NCBI GenBank assembly: GCA_000434235.1
Contig: FR892008.1
Location: 1-46,913 of the forward strand
Source of the DNA: Alistipes sp. CAG:268
GTDB lineage: Bacteria > Bacteroidota > Bacteroidia > Bacteroidales > Rikenellaceae
DNA: 46,913 bases
Reading direction: 5' to 3'
In this document: positions 24,618-32,792 of the stretch, in pieces
How the letters are laid out: each line of letters begins with the position of its first letter
Position numbering within the stretch: position 1 is the first letter of the stretch
Made by a program: the position numbers and the translations under genes
Notes under the pieces: generated by a model
Database searches by the model: none
What the model saw: only the letters and a program-made list of their open reading frames with translations
What the model was told of the DNA's origin: nothing

Positions 24618-25694
24618 TTATCCGATTTTGCGGGAACGTGCCTCCATGCGACGCTTGCGCTCCATGAGGGCTACGGCCATCGCTTCGGCCGCCTTGTTGA
24701 TTAGGGCTGTGATGCGGGCAATATGCTCCTCGGGGCTCTCACCCTCACGCCGCTGCATCATCTCGGGCGAAAGGGCAAATGGCGAGTCGAACGGTGGCAG
24801 CGGAATCGACCCGGCGCTGCCGAGCGACACCGATCCTGCGCTATGGCTTCCACCTCCTCCACCTCCTCCCGCTGCGGAGAAGGAACGCCCGCCGCCGAAC
24901 AGATTTGCAAAAGCAGCCCGGAAGCTCCCGGCTGCCGCCTTGAGTCCCGACATCAGGGTTGTGTGCCGCTGCTGCACCTGCCCGAAGTGGCGATCCAGCT
25001 TCGAGAAACTGAAGGCCCGGTCGACCTTCGAGCCGGAGAACTCCAGCCCGTTTTTCGAGAACAGAACGCCCTGCTTTTGGCTGGTAGAACCGCAATACTT
25101 GTAGCGGACAATGATGCCCTGTTCCTTTAACCTGCCTTCCAGTTCGTTCCAGTTCCTGCACTTGGGCAGGCAGTCCTTGATCGCATCGTATATCTCGTAC
25201 CGAGTCCGGTCTGGCTCACGAAGCCGCTCCCGCCGGACGGCCTCCTTGCCCGGAGCCAGATGCAGCCCGAAGCGTTCGGTCAGCTCGCGGCACACCTTCG
25301 CATTGCGGAGCTTGATGTTGCGGTCGGAAATGGTCTGCCCGTGATCACCTACGCGATTGTAGACCAGATGGCAATGGGGATGGGGCTGGTCGAGGTGCCG
25401 CACCAAAAGGTATTGCGTATCGGTGATGCCCATCTTCTGCATGTACTCCCGGGCAATTTGTGTCATTCGTTCGTCGGTGAGCTTCGGGGCATCCTCCGGC
25501 GAAAACGACAGGGAGATATGTCCGACGTTCTGCTGCAGACGGGGATTGAGGCGCGCCTGATCCTCGAAATCCTCGACCATCTCCCGCACACCGGGTGGCT
25601 CGACACCCCGAGCCTCCAGCACGCGCGACTGCTCCTTCATCACATAGCCGACCGTGCCGCCGAACGATCCTCCCGAAATGACCTTACCGATCAC
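24618..25694 (-). CDS. Relaxase / mobilization nuclease, MobP type
   Basis: The 358-residue relaxase starts MIGKVISGGSFGGTVGYVM and has the metal-binding motif HPHCHLVYNRV at about residue 103, the central feature of the Relaxase family. After residue 260 it has a Gly/Ser-rich linker (SFSAAGGGGGGGSHSAGS) and a basic C-terminus (RKRRMEARSRKIG). It nicks the element's oriT for conjugative transfer by a helper system. It overlaps mobC by 11 bases and is a distinct subtype from the relaxase at 9101-10381. The gene appears intact. Confidence 0.9.
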   Translation of the reverse strand: MIGKVISGGSFGGTVGYVMKEQSRVLEARGVEPPGVREMVEDFEDQARLNPRLQQNVGHISLSFSPEDAPKLTDERMTQIAREYMQKMGITDTQYLLVRHLDQPHPHCHLVYNRVGDHGQTISDRNIKLRNAKVCRELTERFGLHLAPGKEAVRRERLREPDRTRYEIYDAIKDCLPKCRNWNELEGRLKEQGIIVRYKYCGSTSQKQGVLFSKNGLEFSGSKVDRAFSFSKLDRHFGQVQQRHTTLMSGLKAAAGSFRAAFANLFGGGRSFSAAGGGGGGGSHSAGSVSLGSAGSIPLPPFDSPFALSPEMMQRREGESPEEHIARITALINKAAEAMAVALMERKRRMEARSRKIG

Positions 25695-26037
25695 GACGCA
25701 GGGCTTCGATCATCCGCACCAGTTCGGCCTGAAGCGTCGCATGGCGCGCTGCGACGGTGGCGAATCCCTGGGTGTGGGCCAGTCGGGTCAGCTGGTTCAG
25801 ATTGCGGGCAAGGCCTTTGAGTTGGGCGAGCCATTCGAGATGCTCACTCCGCAGCCGCTCGCGGACCGAGCCGTTGAGAATCAGTTGCCGCAGCACCTCG
25901 GTGCGCGGAATGCCGGCCGCACGGGCCAGTGCGCGGAGCTTGAAGTTACAGGCAGTGTTGCACCGCAGGGTAATGCGGTACTCCTGTTTTCGGGCGCGTC
26001 CCAAAGGCGGACGGCCTCCTTTCTTCGGTGTGTTCAT
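25684..26037 (-). CDS. MobC relaxosome protein
   Basis: The 117-residue protein starts MNTPKKGGRPPLGRARKQEY, has a ribbon-helix-helix-like section (YRITLRCNTACNFKLRALAR, AAGIPRTEVLRQLILNG) and the MobC-type NLNQLTRLAHTQGF. MobC proteins bind oriT and assist nicking by the relaxase. The start at 26037 is preferred to 26106 because a 59-bp segment directly upstream is perfectly conserved in another copy as non-coding DNA. The last bases overlap the relaxase start. Confidence 0.85.
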   Translation of the reverse strand: MNTPKKGGRPPLGRARKQEYRITLRCNTACNFKLRALARAAGIPRTEVLRQLILNGSVRERLRSEHLEWLAQLKGLARNLNQLTRLAHTQGFATVAARHATLQAELVRMIEALRRDR

Positions 26038-26040
26038 GGA

Positions 26041-26099
26041 TTGGAATTTTTGAGTTGAGACCATCGGGATAGGGCCTTGCGGCCGGTTTTTGGCTGACA
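26041..26099. other. Candidate oriT / mobC upstream region
   Basis: These 59 bases are identical to 39181-39239, while the genes beside that copy are broken. It contains the short palindrome GGCCTTGCGGCC (26073-26084). Location just upstream of mobC is usual for oriT in Bacteroidales mobilizable elements. No nick site can be shown from sequence alone. Confidence 0.45.
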
Positions 26100-26169
26100 A
26101 AAACACAAACTTGCCTCTGTTACCTCTGCTTTTCGAATGCTCGGGGATCTCCCCGGCATTCTCAATCGA

Positions 26170-26481
26170 CTATTTGCTCTCCCGCTCACCGAGAATCCGT
26201 TGAATATCCGATGTGCGATATCGAATCTTGTTGCCGATTTTAACGGCCTTCAGATAGCCCTTCCGGTTCCAATGCCAGAGCGTTGCATCGCATACGCCGC
26301 ACAGCTCCTTGACCTGCTCCTTGGTCAGGAAGCGTACCTTGCGTGCTTCGGCGACCTGGGTAGCCAACTCCTCTTTGGCGCGATTGATCAGATTGCTGGA
26401 GAAGGCCAGCAGATCCTCGCCGCTAACCTCCAGACGAATGCTCCCGGGCGCTTCGCGGAGGATGGATAATAAGTCTTTCAT
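26170..26481 (-). CDS. Excisionase-like HTH protein
   Basis: The 103-residue product ends with a MerR-like helix-turn-helix of the HTH_17 type: RFLTKEQVKELCGVCDATLW, HWNRKGYLKAVKIGNKIRYR, TSDIQRILG. Such proteins in integrated elements direct excision (Xis-like) or regulate transfer genes. The start at 26481 is preferred over 26499. A minus-strand TATATTTG at 26565-26572 could be its promoter, and a hairpin (CGCCGTC/GACGGCG) lies in the leader. Confidence 0.8.
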   Translation of the reverse strand: MKDLLSILREAPGSIRLEVSGEDLLAFSSNLINRAKEELATQVAEARKVRFLTKEQVKELCGVCDATLWHWNRKGYLKAVKIGNKIRYRTSDIQRILGERESK

Positions 26482-26564
26482 AAGTTGTTGTTTCCGCACG
26501 GGTGGGACGGCGCTTCCGGCGGAACAAAAAGCGACGCCGTCGCCCGGGTATCCGAGTGACGGCG

Positions 26565-26572
26565 CAAATATA
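26565..26572 (-). promoter_or_regulatory. -7 element of the excisionase-like gene
   Basis: On the minus strand TATATTTG matches TAnnTTTG. The predicted leader is about 80 bases and contains a hairpin. Confidence 0.5.
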
Positions 26573-26597
26573 ATAACGTGATTGAATGATCTTTAAG

Positions 26598-26632
26598 CGT
26601 TTAATTCGCAACAGGTTCGGACGAATTAAACG
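26598..26632. terminator. Hairpin at the end of the helical-protein gene
   Basis: An 11-bp perfect inverted repeat, CGTTTAATTCG with CGAATTAAACG, spans the stop codon of the gene at 26601-27566. It could act as a terminator or an operator near the promoter of the HTH gene. Confidence 0.4.
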
Positions 26633-27566
26633 AGTTCGTTTCGGATAGAAAATCCTTGATTTCGCGAATGACGACGGCTTCCGAGCCTCGATCCCGGACC
26701 GCTTTTCCGGCAAGCAGCGGCTCGGTCAGCCGGCTGTATGCCTCCTGTATGCCGCGTTCGTGGACGATGCGAATCTCTCGGCCGTATTCCTCCTGCAGTG
26801 CGTCACGGAACGGCTTGATCGGAATCGGGAGCGTCAGATAACGTAACTCGTCGAGAGCGATCTTCAGTCGGGCAATATCGGTTTGTGTATGCCGGGTAAG
26901 GAGATACGTCCCGATCTTACGCCGCAACTCCTCGGGGCGGGATACCGTCGGGGCGAACATCTCCGTCAAAGAGCGGGTGGTTCCCGGACGCCCCGGCTTG
27001 CGTTTTGAGCCGTTCCTGTCGTTTGACGACTCCTCCATGGCCCAATCCAGCACCTGATCGCTTTCGGCCAGGCGCATGGCTTCGCGGTGAGCTTTCCACT
27101 CCTCCCGGGTCCGAAGCCCCAGTTTGATGGAACGGGCAATCAGCAATCGGATCGTAGCGCTCATGGTGATCTTCTGGAAGTAGCCCAGGTCAGGAGATCG
27201 GCGCAACTCTTCACAATGCTCCACCATGCGTTCGAAGCTCTTTCCGAAGTAGAGCCAGCAGAGCATTGCCGGAACCGGCGATCCGGCGACCGGTTGCTCG
27301 CACTCCCCAATCAGTTTGCGGGCGAGGTCGTTGTCTTGGGCAGCCTGTTCGATCTCGTCGACATGGTCGAACAGCCCCTCGTTGGCCTTGGCTGCCGCGA
27401 GCTTCCGATATTGCGGAATAAGGGCGATGGCCTGAAGCAATACGGCCTGACACCCGGCCATGTCCCGGGTGTTCATCGACTCTTCGAATGCAGCATATTC
27501 TTCGGGATGGGCCTCCATCCACTCCCGTAGCTTTGCCTTGAAGGCTTCGTATTCCGCCTGGCCCAT
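26601..27566 (-). CDS. Uncharacterised helical protein of Bacteroidales mobile elements
   Basis: The 321-residue protein is mostly alpha-helical (MGQAEYEAFKAKLREWMEAH, then EYAAFEESMNTRDMAGCQAV), with a basic central linker (NDRNGSKRKPGRPGTTRS) and a C-terminal helical unit. It resembles the DUF6043-type proteins of mobilizable elements, but I am not certain of the family. The start is ATG at 27566; a longer form would need a TTG inside the preceding stop. It follows the yhcG-like gene by 4 bases and may be co-transcribed with it. Confidence 0.6.
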   Translation of the reverse strand: MGQAEYEAFKAKLREWMEAHPEEYAAFEESMNTRDMAGCQAVLLQAIALIPQYRKLAAAKANEGLFDHVDEIEQAAQDNDLARKLIGECEQPVAGSPVPAMLCWLYFGKSFERMVEHCEELRRSPDLGYFQKITMSATIRLLIARSIKLGLRTREEWKAHREAMRLAESDQVLDWAMEESSNDRNGSKRKPGRPGTTRSLTEMFAPTVSRPEELRRKIGTYLLTRHTQTDIARLKIALDELRYLTLPIPIKPFRDALQEEYGREIRIVHERGIQEAYSRLTEPLLAGKAVRDRGSEAVVIREIKDFLSETNSFNSSEPVAN

Positions 27567-27570
27567 GGCT

Positions 27571-28587
27571 TTATTGATCAAATTCCTGTAATTCGATTCT
27601 CAATTGCTCGGCAAGTTGCTTTTCAGTGGGCAGATAGAGCTGGTATTTGCTTGCCAGAATCGTATTGTTGTTTTCCGGCAGCGTATATTTTACCAGCAGA
27701 TCGTTCTTGTCGGCGCACAGCAGGATTCCAATTGTCGGGTTCTCATCGGGCGCCTTCTCGTTCCGATCGTAATAGTTTACATACATTTGCAACTGACCGA
27801 TGTCTTCGTGTGTGATCTTGTGGGTCTTCAATTCAATGATAACGAAACAGCGGAGCAGCCGGTTGTAAAATACCAGGTCCGCGAAGAATTCATCATCTTC
27901 GAGCAGTATCCTCTTTTGGCGGGCAACGAATGAGAACCCGTTCCCCAATTCCAGCAAAAAAGCCTGCAGATTGGTGATCAGGGCGCGTTCCAGGTCTTTT
28001 TCGTAATAGGCTGCGTCGGGTTTCAATCCGAGAAATTCCAGTACCATGGGATCTTTGATGATCTCGGTCGGAGATTCGGGTTGACGTTCTTTGCGAGCCA
28101 CCTCCAATACCGATTTCTTGTCGTTGCTCAACAGCAACCGCTCATAAAGCCCGGAATTGATCTGCCGTTCCAGTTCGCGTCCGGTCCAATTATTATTGGC
28201 GGTTTCCAGTTCATAATACTCCCGTTTGTCGTTGTCGCTTATTTGAATCAGAAGACGGTATTGATACCAGTTGAATTGTGAACGCAGTGCGTTCATATTT
28301 CGGTATGTGTTGTAGAACTGACGGCAAAAGGCCAGTTGCCGATAGGAAAATCCACTTCCGAACTCTGCCTCCATGTTGTCTGCCAGGTGTTGCAGTAGTT
28401 TGGTCCCATATTCAGCACGTTCTTTGCCGTCCTGTTCTTCGAGCATGATGCGTTCTCCCAGTTTCCAGTACATTTTTACACGCTCGAAATCGACACTTCG
28501 TATGGCAGTCGTTCGTGCGGTGATGATGATGTTTCGAATGTCGGAGACAAATTGTTCGTCCAATTTGAAGATTGCCGGTTCGTTCAT
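27571..28587 (-). CDS. PDDEXK nuclease-domain protein, YhcG / DUF1016 family
   Basis: The 338-residue protein has the DUF1016 N-terminal region (KLLQHLADNMEAEFGSGFSY, then FNWYQYRLLIQISDN) and the C-terminal PD-(D/E)XK core (EDDEFFADLVFYNRLLRCFV followed by VIIELKTH, about residue 250, and GQLQMYVNYYD). Family members are found on many mobile elements and have been linked to DNA processing and defence; the target is not known. It lies right after the integrase on the same strand. A 17-bp palindrome occurs both upstream of the start and inside the gene. Confidence 0.88.
   Translation of the reverse strand: MNEPAIFKLDEQFVSDIRNIIITARTTAIRSVDFERVKMYWKLGERIMLEEQDGKERAEYGTKLLQHLADNMEAEFGSGFSYRQLAFCRQFYNTYRNMNALRSQFNWYQYRLLIQISDNDKREYYELETANNNWTGRELERQINSGLYERLLLSNDKKSVLEVARKERQPESPTEIIKDPMVLEFLGLKPDAAYYEKDLERALITNLQAFLLELGNGFSFVARQKRILLEDDEFFADLVFYNRLLRCFVIIELKTHKITHEDIGQLQMYVNYYDRNEKAPDENPTIGILLCADKNDLLVKYTLPENNNTILASKYQLYLPTEKQLAEQLRIELQEFDQ
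28279..28295. repeat. 17-bp palindrome inside the yhcG-like gene
   Basis: TGAACGCAGTGCGTTCA is a near-perfect palindrome and recurs at 28607-28623 with only the central base changed. Flanking bases are also similar between the two copies. Confidence 0.6.
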
Positions 28588-28606
28588 GGTTCTCGCTATT
28601 GAATAG

Positions 28607-28623
28607 TGAACGCACTGCGTTCA
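28607..28623. repeat. 17-bp palindrome before the yhcG-like gene
   Basis: TGAACGCACTGCGTTCA lies between the integrase stop and the start of the yhcG-like gene, a normal place for an operator. Its twin lies in the coding region at 28279-28295. Confidence 0.6.
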
Positions 28624-28624
28624 A

Positions 28625-29968
28625 TTATGACAACAAATTTACTAATTCTTTTTTCATTTCATCGTCGATGGTGCGGTAGCGGGCAAAGGCCTTGCTACCT
28701 TCTTTGTGTCCGCTCAGTGCACCGACCAGATTGGGATCCTTGACTTTCCGGTAGAGATTGCCGACAAAGGTCCGCCGCGCCAGGTGTGATGAGGCGATTT
28801 CGTACAACACTCGCTTCTCCTCCTCGCGGGTCGTCGGGTTGATGACCGTAACCAATCGCTTCAACCCGGCTGCCTTGAAGATCCGCTTGATGGCCAGGTT
28901 GTATTTTTGTTCGGAGATGAACGGCAGCAGCTTGTCGCCGTCACAGGCTTCATACCGGGCAAGAATCTCCGAGGCCATGGCGTTGAGCGGCACCCGCACC
29001 GTCAGCGGACGTCCCTCCTTGGTCTTGCGCGGAATGTATTCGATGGCGCCGCCGATGAGATTCGATTTCGTCATCTTCAGCAGGTCGCCCACCCGGCAGC
29101 CGATCAGACATTGGAAGACAAAGATATCCCGCTGGATGGCCAACTGGGGATGGCGCTTCAGATTGGTGTCGTAGATCCGGTGCAGCTCCTCGATGGTGAT
29201 ATAATACGGCGTCCCGTAGGTGCACTCCTCCAGCGGAAAATCGTCGAACGGCCGGTTCCGGCTCTTCTTATGACTGTTGCACCAATAGAAGAAGGTTCGG
29301 ATACGCGAGAAGCAGTCCAACAGCGTGTTCTTGCCTCGGGGTTGCGGCGTGCGGGCTTCGGGAATGGCCTCGTAAATCTCGGGATAGATGGCGCAGTAGC
29401 GGTACTCGTTTTCCAGAAAGTTCCAGATGTCCCGCAGGGTGTCGGCCGTTACCCGGTCCACATCCAGCGTGAAGTCCTCCTTCCCCATCTGGGTAGCCCG
29501 GATGTAGAGTTCATAGCGCTGCAAAGCCCGCTTGATGACGCGATAGTTCTTTTTGCGAACCTCCGAAAGTCGGTGCTTCTCGAGAAACTCGTCGAACAGC
29601 GCGGTCAAGGTCGGTTTGATGGCGGATACTTGCTCCAGGTTGTACTTCTGCGGATTGTAATATTGGTCCAGCGCCTCCTTCAGCCAACCTTTCGATACCG
29701 TCTCTTCGGGGCGGTTCTGATAGGCTCTTTCAATGTAGGTCTTGAGCCTGCGGGCTTCGTTGTTGTAGCGGGTGCGCATGGCCTCGTCACAGACGACTTT
29801 GCTCTTGACCTGCTCGGCCTTGTCATCCCAAAGATTCGGATTGATCGTAAGACGGGTCGGGGCGACCAGATCGAGTTGCCGGCCGTCGCGCAGACGCGCG
29901 TAGATGGTCGCCTGGGACTCCGTGTCGTAACGGGTGACGCTCTTTTTGAGAATGAGGGTTACTTTCAT
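28625..29968 (-). CDS. Tyrosine integrase of the tRNA-Leu element
   Basis: The 447-residue recombinase has an N-terminal arm-binding domain (TLILKKSVTRYDTESQATIY), a SAM-like core-binding domain, and the catalytic residues: Arg in GCRVGDLLKM (about 288), H-x-x-R in SSHLARRTF (about 392), His in SGHKEGS (about 417) and Tyr in AFARYRTID (about 426). It catalyses integration at the tRNA-Leu 3' end, 200 bases from its start. All catalytic residues are present, so it is probably active. A minus-strand TATCTTTG at 29996-30003 is its likely promoter. Confidence 0.93.
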   Translation of the reverse strand: MKVTLILKKSVTRYDTESQATIYARLRDGRQLDLVAPTRLTINPNLWDDKAEQVKSKVVCDEAMRTRYNNEARRLKTYIERAYQNRPEETVSKGWLKEALDQYYNPQKYNLEQVSAIKPTLTALFDEFLEKHRLSEVRKKNYRVIKRALQRYELYIRATQMGKEDFTLDVDRVTADTLRDIWNFLENEYRYCAIYPEIYEAIPEARTPQPRGKNTLLDCFSRIRTFFYWCNSHKKSRNRPFDDFPLEECTYGTPYYITIEELHRIYDTNLKRHPQLAIQRDIFVFQCLIGCRVGDLLKMTKSNLIGGAIEYIPRKTKEGRPLTVRVPLNAMASEILARYEACDGDKLLPFISEQKYNLAIKRIFKAAGLKRLVTVINPTTREEEKRVLYEIASSHLARRTFVGNLYRKVKDPNLVGALSGHKEGSKAFARYRTIDDEMKKELVNLLS

Positions 29969-29995
29969 GGTTCAGCAAGATCTAGGGGCTTGTGA

Positions 29996-30003
29996 CAAAG
30001 ATA
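29996..30003 (-). promoter_or_regulatory. -7 element of the integrase gene
   Basis: On the minus strand TATCTTTG matches TAnnTTTG, 27 bases before the ATG at 29968. It lies directly beside the repeat at 30010-30037, so integrase binding there could autoregulate the gene. Confidence 0.6.
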
Positions 30004-30009
30004 GAAATC

Positions 30010-30037
30010 TTTCCCCACATTTTCCCCACACATGCTG
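30010..30037. repeat. Direct repeat near the right end of the tRNA-Leu element
   Basis: Partner of 14415-14443: TTTCCCCACA twice, then CATGCTG. It is adjacent to the integrase promoter. Confidence 0.5.
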
Positions 30038-30169
30038 AAAAATCTTCAATGCCCTTTCAGTGATTAAGACAAACGAGTGAATATACAATACTGAAAATAA
30101 GTGAAATACTGTGAAATTTGCACATATATCCAATTATTCCGATTTAATGGAATTTACTATATTCAAATG

Positions 30170-30189
30170 CGGCTCCGGGTACCAGTAAA
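30170..30189. repeat. attR of the tRNA-Leu element
   Basis: An exact copy of the 20 bases at the tRNA-Leu 3' end (14345-14364), without a tRNA attached. It marks the right boundary of the element. The stretch 29969-30486 holds the integrase promoter, the arm repeat, this site, a terminator, and AT-rich or decayed sequence without a gene I can support. Confidence 0.85.
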
Positions 30190-30232
30190 GAATTCCAAAC
30201 AGCTAATCTATAGCTGTTTGGAATTCTTATTT
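30188..30232 (+). terminator. Original terminator of tRNA-Leu
   Basis: A perfect 17-bp stem (30188-30204 with 30212-30228) is followed by ATTTT. Its position after attR suggests it is the chromosomal terminator displaced from the tRNA by the insertion. Confidence 0.85.
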
Positions 30233-30438
30233 TACCCTCTGTGTCCGCATTTTGTCCGCATTTCTTCAAAGGTAGGAGATGTGACTCTGATTTTTGCATT
30301 CAAACACGGCCATTCCATCTACTTTCGGCGTCGGGCCGAATGCTCCGGAAAAAGGGATGGAAAATGACGTCAGATGCCGCTTGTCATCGGATTCAAGCCG
30401 TTCATCAACAGACACTTTTATGGAAAGAAACCATCGCG

Positions 30439-30446
30439 TATCTTTG
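30439..30446 (+). promoter_or_regulatory. -7 element before the PepSY-like gene
   Basis: TATCTTTG matches TAnnTTTG, 40 bases before the ATG at 30487. Confidence 0.65.
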
Positions 30447-30486
30447 TTTCTGTAATCGAAACGATTGTTTCACGAAAAAATCTGAC

Positions 30487-30795
30487 ATGATGAAAAAAGT
30501 ATTGTTTGCAGCCGCCATGATGCTGACGATGGGAACCACGGTCGCAACGTCGGCCGCTGAAAAGGTTTCGTTGAGGGGACAGGCCTCCGTCGAGATGGAT
30601 TATCAGACGATCAATATCAAGGACCTGCCGCAAGCCGTCCAGGACGCTATTGCCGCAAAATATCCCGAGCTGACAATAAAAGAGGCCGCCGTCGAGGAGG
30701 TGGGTGGTACGAAGACCTACAAGGTGACGTTCCTGGACAAGGATGGTGTCGAGACGGTTGTTGTCTATGGCGAGAATGGAGAGGAGCAGGAATAG
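30487..30795 (+). CDS. Periplasmic PepSY-like protein
   Basis: The 102-residue product has a signal peptide (MMKKVLFAAAMMLTMGTT, cleavage probably after the ATSAAE region) and one PepSY-like domain: INIKDLPQAVQDAIAAKYPE, then IKEAAVEEVGG and YKVTFLDKDGVETVVVYGEN. In Bacteroidetes such small exported proteins often lie near two-component systems and may sense or inhibit envelope proteases. It stands alone, convergent with the LytTR regulator gene. The ATG pair at 30487/30490 leaves the start ambiguous by one codon. Confidence 0.85.
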   Translation: MMKKVLFAAAMMLTMGTTVATSAAEKVSLRGQASVEMDYQTINIKDLPQAVQDAIAAKYPELTIKEAAVEEVGGTKTYKVTFLDKDGVETVVVYGENGEEQE

Positions 30796-30816
30796 CTCCT
30801 GTGATCCATTTATTTA

Positions 30817-31557
30817 CTAATTAACTTTTCCAGACGATGGGGCCTCGGCAGGGGCCTCATCGTTTTTTCTTATTCTTTGCAGAAAAACGTCGACATACGT
30901 CCGACCGATGGGAATGATGACCGAACTCTCTTTCAGCCGCAACTGCACATGCGAGTATTCCGCCACCTGCGACAAGGCCACGACATAGGACTTGTGAACC
31001 CGCAAGAATTGGTCGGCGGGCAGCAGTTCAGCAGTCCTCTTCAGGCTGTTGCGCGAGAGAATGTATCGGCCGTTGCGACGGTGCACCTTCGTGTAGTTCT
31101 CCATCGCTTCGAGGTAGAGGATCTCATTGACCGGGATGACCACGTTGTTGTATTCCTGTTTCAGAGTCACGGTCTCCGTGCGGTCGGATTTGGCGCGCGC
31201 CTCGATCCGTCGCAGTGCCTTGTCTACAGCCCGCACGAAACGCTCGTAGGCAAAAGGTTTGTGCAGGAAATCGACAGCATCGAGGTCAAAGCCGTCCAGC
31301 GCGTACTGCGCATAGGCTGTGGTGAAGATCAGACAGCAGCCCTTCGGAAGTGCTTGGGCGACCTCCAGACCGTCCATGCCGTTCATCCGGATGTCGAGAA
31401 AGACCAGTTCGGGGCGGGTGCGGCGGATCGTCTCCAGCCCCACATGCGGTTCACTGAAGGTCTCCAGTGACAGACCGCCCTTGCGGCGGCAGAACTGCTC
31501 GATGACCAGCAGCGCCATTGGTTCGTCGTCAATGGCTATGCAGCGGATTGTTTTCAT
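30817..31557 (-). CDS. LytTR-family response regulator
   Basis: The 246-residue protein has an N-terminal receiver domain (CIAIDDEPMALLVIEQ, phospho-acceptor Asp in VFLDIRMNG at about residue 57, and FTTAYAQYALDGFDLDAVDF) and a C-terminal LytTR DNA-binding domain (NEILYLEAMENYTKVHRRNG, then RVHKSYVVALSQV). LytTR regulators bind direct repeats upstream of target genes. The ATG overlaps the stop of the sensor kinase gene by 4 bases. The divergent RND operon is its most likely target. Confidence 0.92.
   Translation of the reverse strand: MKTIRCIAIDDEPMALLVIEQFCRRKGGLSLETFSEPHVGLETIRRTRPELVFLDIRMNGMDGLEVAQALPKGCCLIFTTAYAQYALDGFDLDAVDFLHKPFAYERFVRAVDKALRRIEARAKSDRTETVTLKQEYNNVVIPVNEILYLEAMENYTKVHRRNGRYILSRNSLKRTAELLPADQFLRVHKSYVVALSQVAEYSHVQLRLKESSVIIPIGRTYVDVFLQRIRKNDEAPAEAPSSGKVN
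30834..30868 (+). terminator. Terminator of the PepSY-like gene
   Basis: A GC-rich hairpin (ACGATG...GGCC with GGCC...CATCGT) followed by six T. It overlaps the 3' end of the convergent regulator gene. Confidence 0.65.
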
Positions 31558-32567
31558 TCCTCGTGCAGTCGAATGGTGAGCCGGACGCGGTAGAGACCCT
31601 CCCGCTCCGATGTTTGCAGGTCGAACCGTCCCGGTAAAAGCAGTTGCAGCCGTTTGCGGCAATTCGCGATGCCGATGCCGGGAACAGCCTCCTCCCGCCG
31701 CCGCATCACGGCATTTTCGGTCGTGAAGTCTAGCATGCTCTTGTGCAGGTGCAGCCCGATTCGGATGGAGCAGTCGGTCTCCGACGAGATGCCGTACTTG
31801 AAGGCGTTCTCCACGAAGGTGATGAAGAGCATCGGGGGAACCGCTGCCCGGTCGTCGTCAATCTCCTCGATCAGCTCGACCTGCGTATGGCTGTTCAGCC
31901 GTAGCCGCTGCAGATCGACATACTGGCGGATGTACTCCCATTCATCGACCAGCGGAATCATCTCACGGTCGGCCTGTGCATACATGTAATGGAGTATGTT
32001 CGAGAATTTTACGAAAGCCGATTCCGCCCGGTCCGATTTCGACAGCGTCAGGGCATAGAGCGTGTTGAGCGTATTGAAGAGGAAGTGCGGGTTGATTTGC
32101 GCCTTGTAGAGGGCCAGCTCGGCCTTGTTTTTCTCGGCCTCCAGCTCCTGGCGAAACAGCATCTGGCGGAACAGTTCGAAGGTCAGTTCAATGGCCAGCG
32201 AGAAGCCCGTCACCACGAGGAAGAAGAACCAGATGGTCTGGGTCCGCATGTTCTGGCGGGCCGCCAGCTGGCGGGCATCGAGTGCCGGGGAGCTTTCGTG
32301 CATCGGGAAGTGAGTAAGCAGCTCCGTCACTCCGACCAACAGCAGCATCAACAGGACAATCCGCAGGTACTTGTGTTGCAGGAACAGGTGAGCGGGTCTG
32401 GTCCGGCGATAGATGAAATAGAGTCCGTAGATATAGACCACGAGCGTGAGCAGGAAGGCCGTGTTGTGGACTATCCAGCGGTCGACGGGCAGAAGCGTGA
32501 TGACCAGCGGCATGATGACCAGGCAGAACAGCAGGTCGACGTATCGGGCTATGCGGGTGAGCTTCAT
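31554..32567 (-). CDS. LytS/YehU-type sensor histidine kinase
   Basis: The 337-residue kinase has four predicted membrane segments in its first 145 residues (for example LLFCLVIMPLVITLLP and WFFFLVVTGFSLAIELTFEL). The His_kinase domain follows, with the phospho-acceptor in INPHFLFNTLNTLYAL (His near residue 160), and a GHKL ATPase with FVENAFKYGI and GIGIANCRKRL. There is no extracytoplasmic sensor domain, so the signal is probably sensed in the membrane. It is co-transcribed with the LytTR regulator. The start at 32567 fits the promoter at 32600-32607. Confidence 0.92.
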   Translation of the reverse strand: MKLTRIARYVDLLFCLVIMPLVITLLPVDRWIVHNTAFLLTLVVYIYGLYFIYRRTRPAHLFLQHKYLRIVLLMLLLVGVTELLTHFPMHESSPALDARQLAARQNMRTQTIWFFFLVVTGFSLAIELTFELFRQMLFRQELEAEKNKAELALYKAQINPHFLFNTLNTLYALTLSKSDRAESAFVKFSNILHYMYAQADREMIPLVDEWEYIRQYVDLQRLRLNSHTQVELIEEIDDDRAAVPPMLFITFVENAFKYGISSETDCSIRIGLHLHKSMLDFTTENAVMRRREEAVPGIGIANCRKRLQLLLPGRFDLQTSEREGLYRVRLTIRLHEE

Positions 32568-32599
32568 GACGGGAGCGGTTTCATATGAGGAAGACGATA

Positions 32600-32607
32600 C
32601 AAAGATA
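32600..32607 (-). promoter_or_regulatory. -7 element of the two-component operon
   Basis: On the minus strand TATCTTTG matches TAnnTTTG, 32 bases from the kinase start. Confidence 0.6.
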
Positions 32608-32703
32608 GTTCTTTGCGCGCTAAAACCCACTCCTCGCTGCGGAGTTCGTCATCATATTCCGGTCGTTGGTCATCACTTGTTTTCCCGTTCGGCGGCGGTG
32701 CTC

Positions 32704-32711
32704 TAAATTTG
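32704..32711 (+). promoter_or_regulatory. -7 element of the RND efflux operon
   Basis: TAAATTTG matches TAnnTTTG. It is 96 bases from the opposite promoter and 81 bases before the ATG at 32793, leaving room for a LytTR operator between them. Confidence 0.55.
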
Positions 32712-32792
32712 TCCAGACGGGAGGCTTCCGCATCGGAGGCAGCTCCCGTTTGGGCGATACGAAGTGCAAATAACAGAAACAAATACCCAAAA

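Noticed and set aside
30241..30440. N-terminal piece of another integrase after attR
   Set aside because: A short frame (VTLIFAFKHGHSIYF) looks slightly integrase-like, but it is too short and breaks at once, so it cannot be supported.
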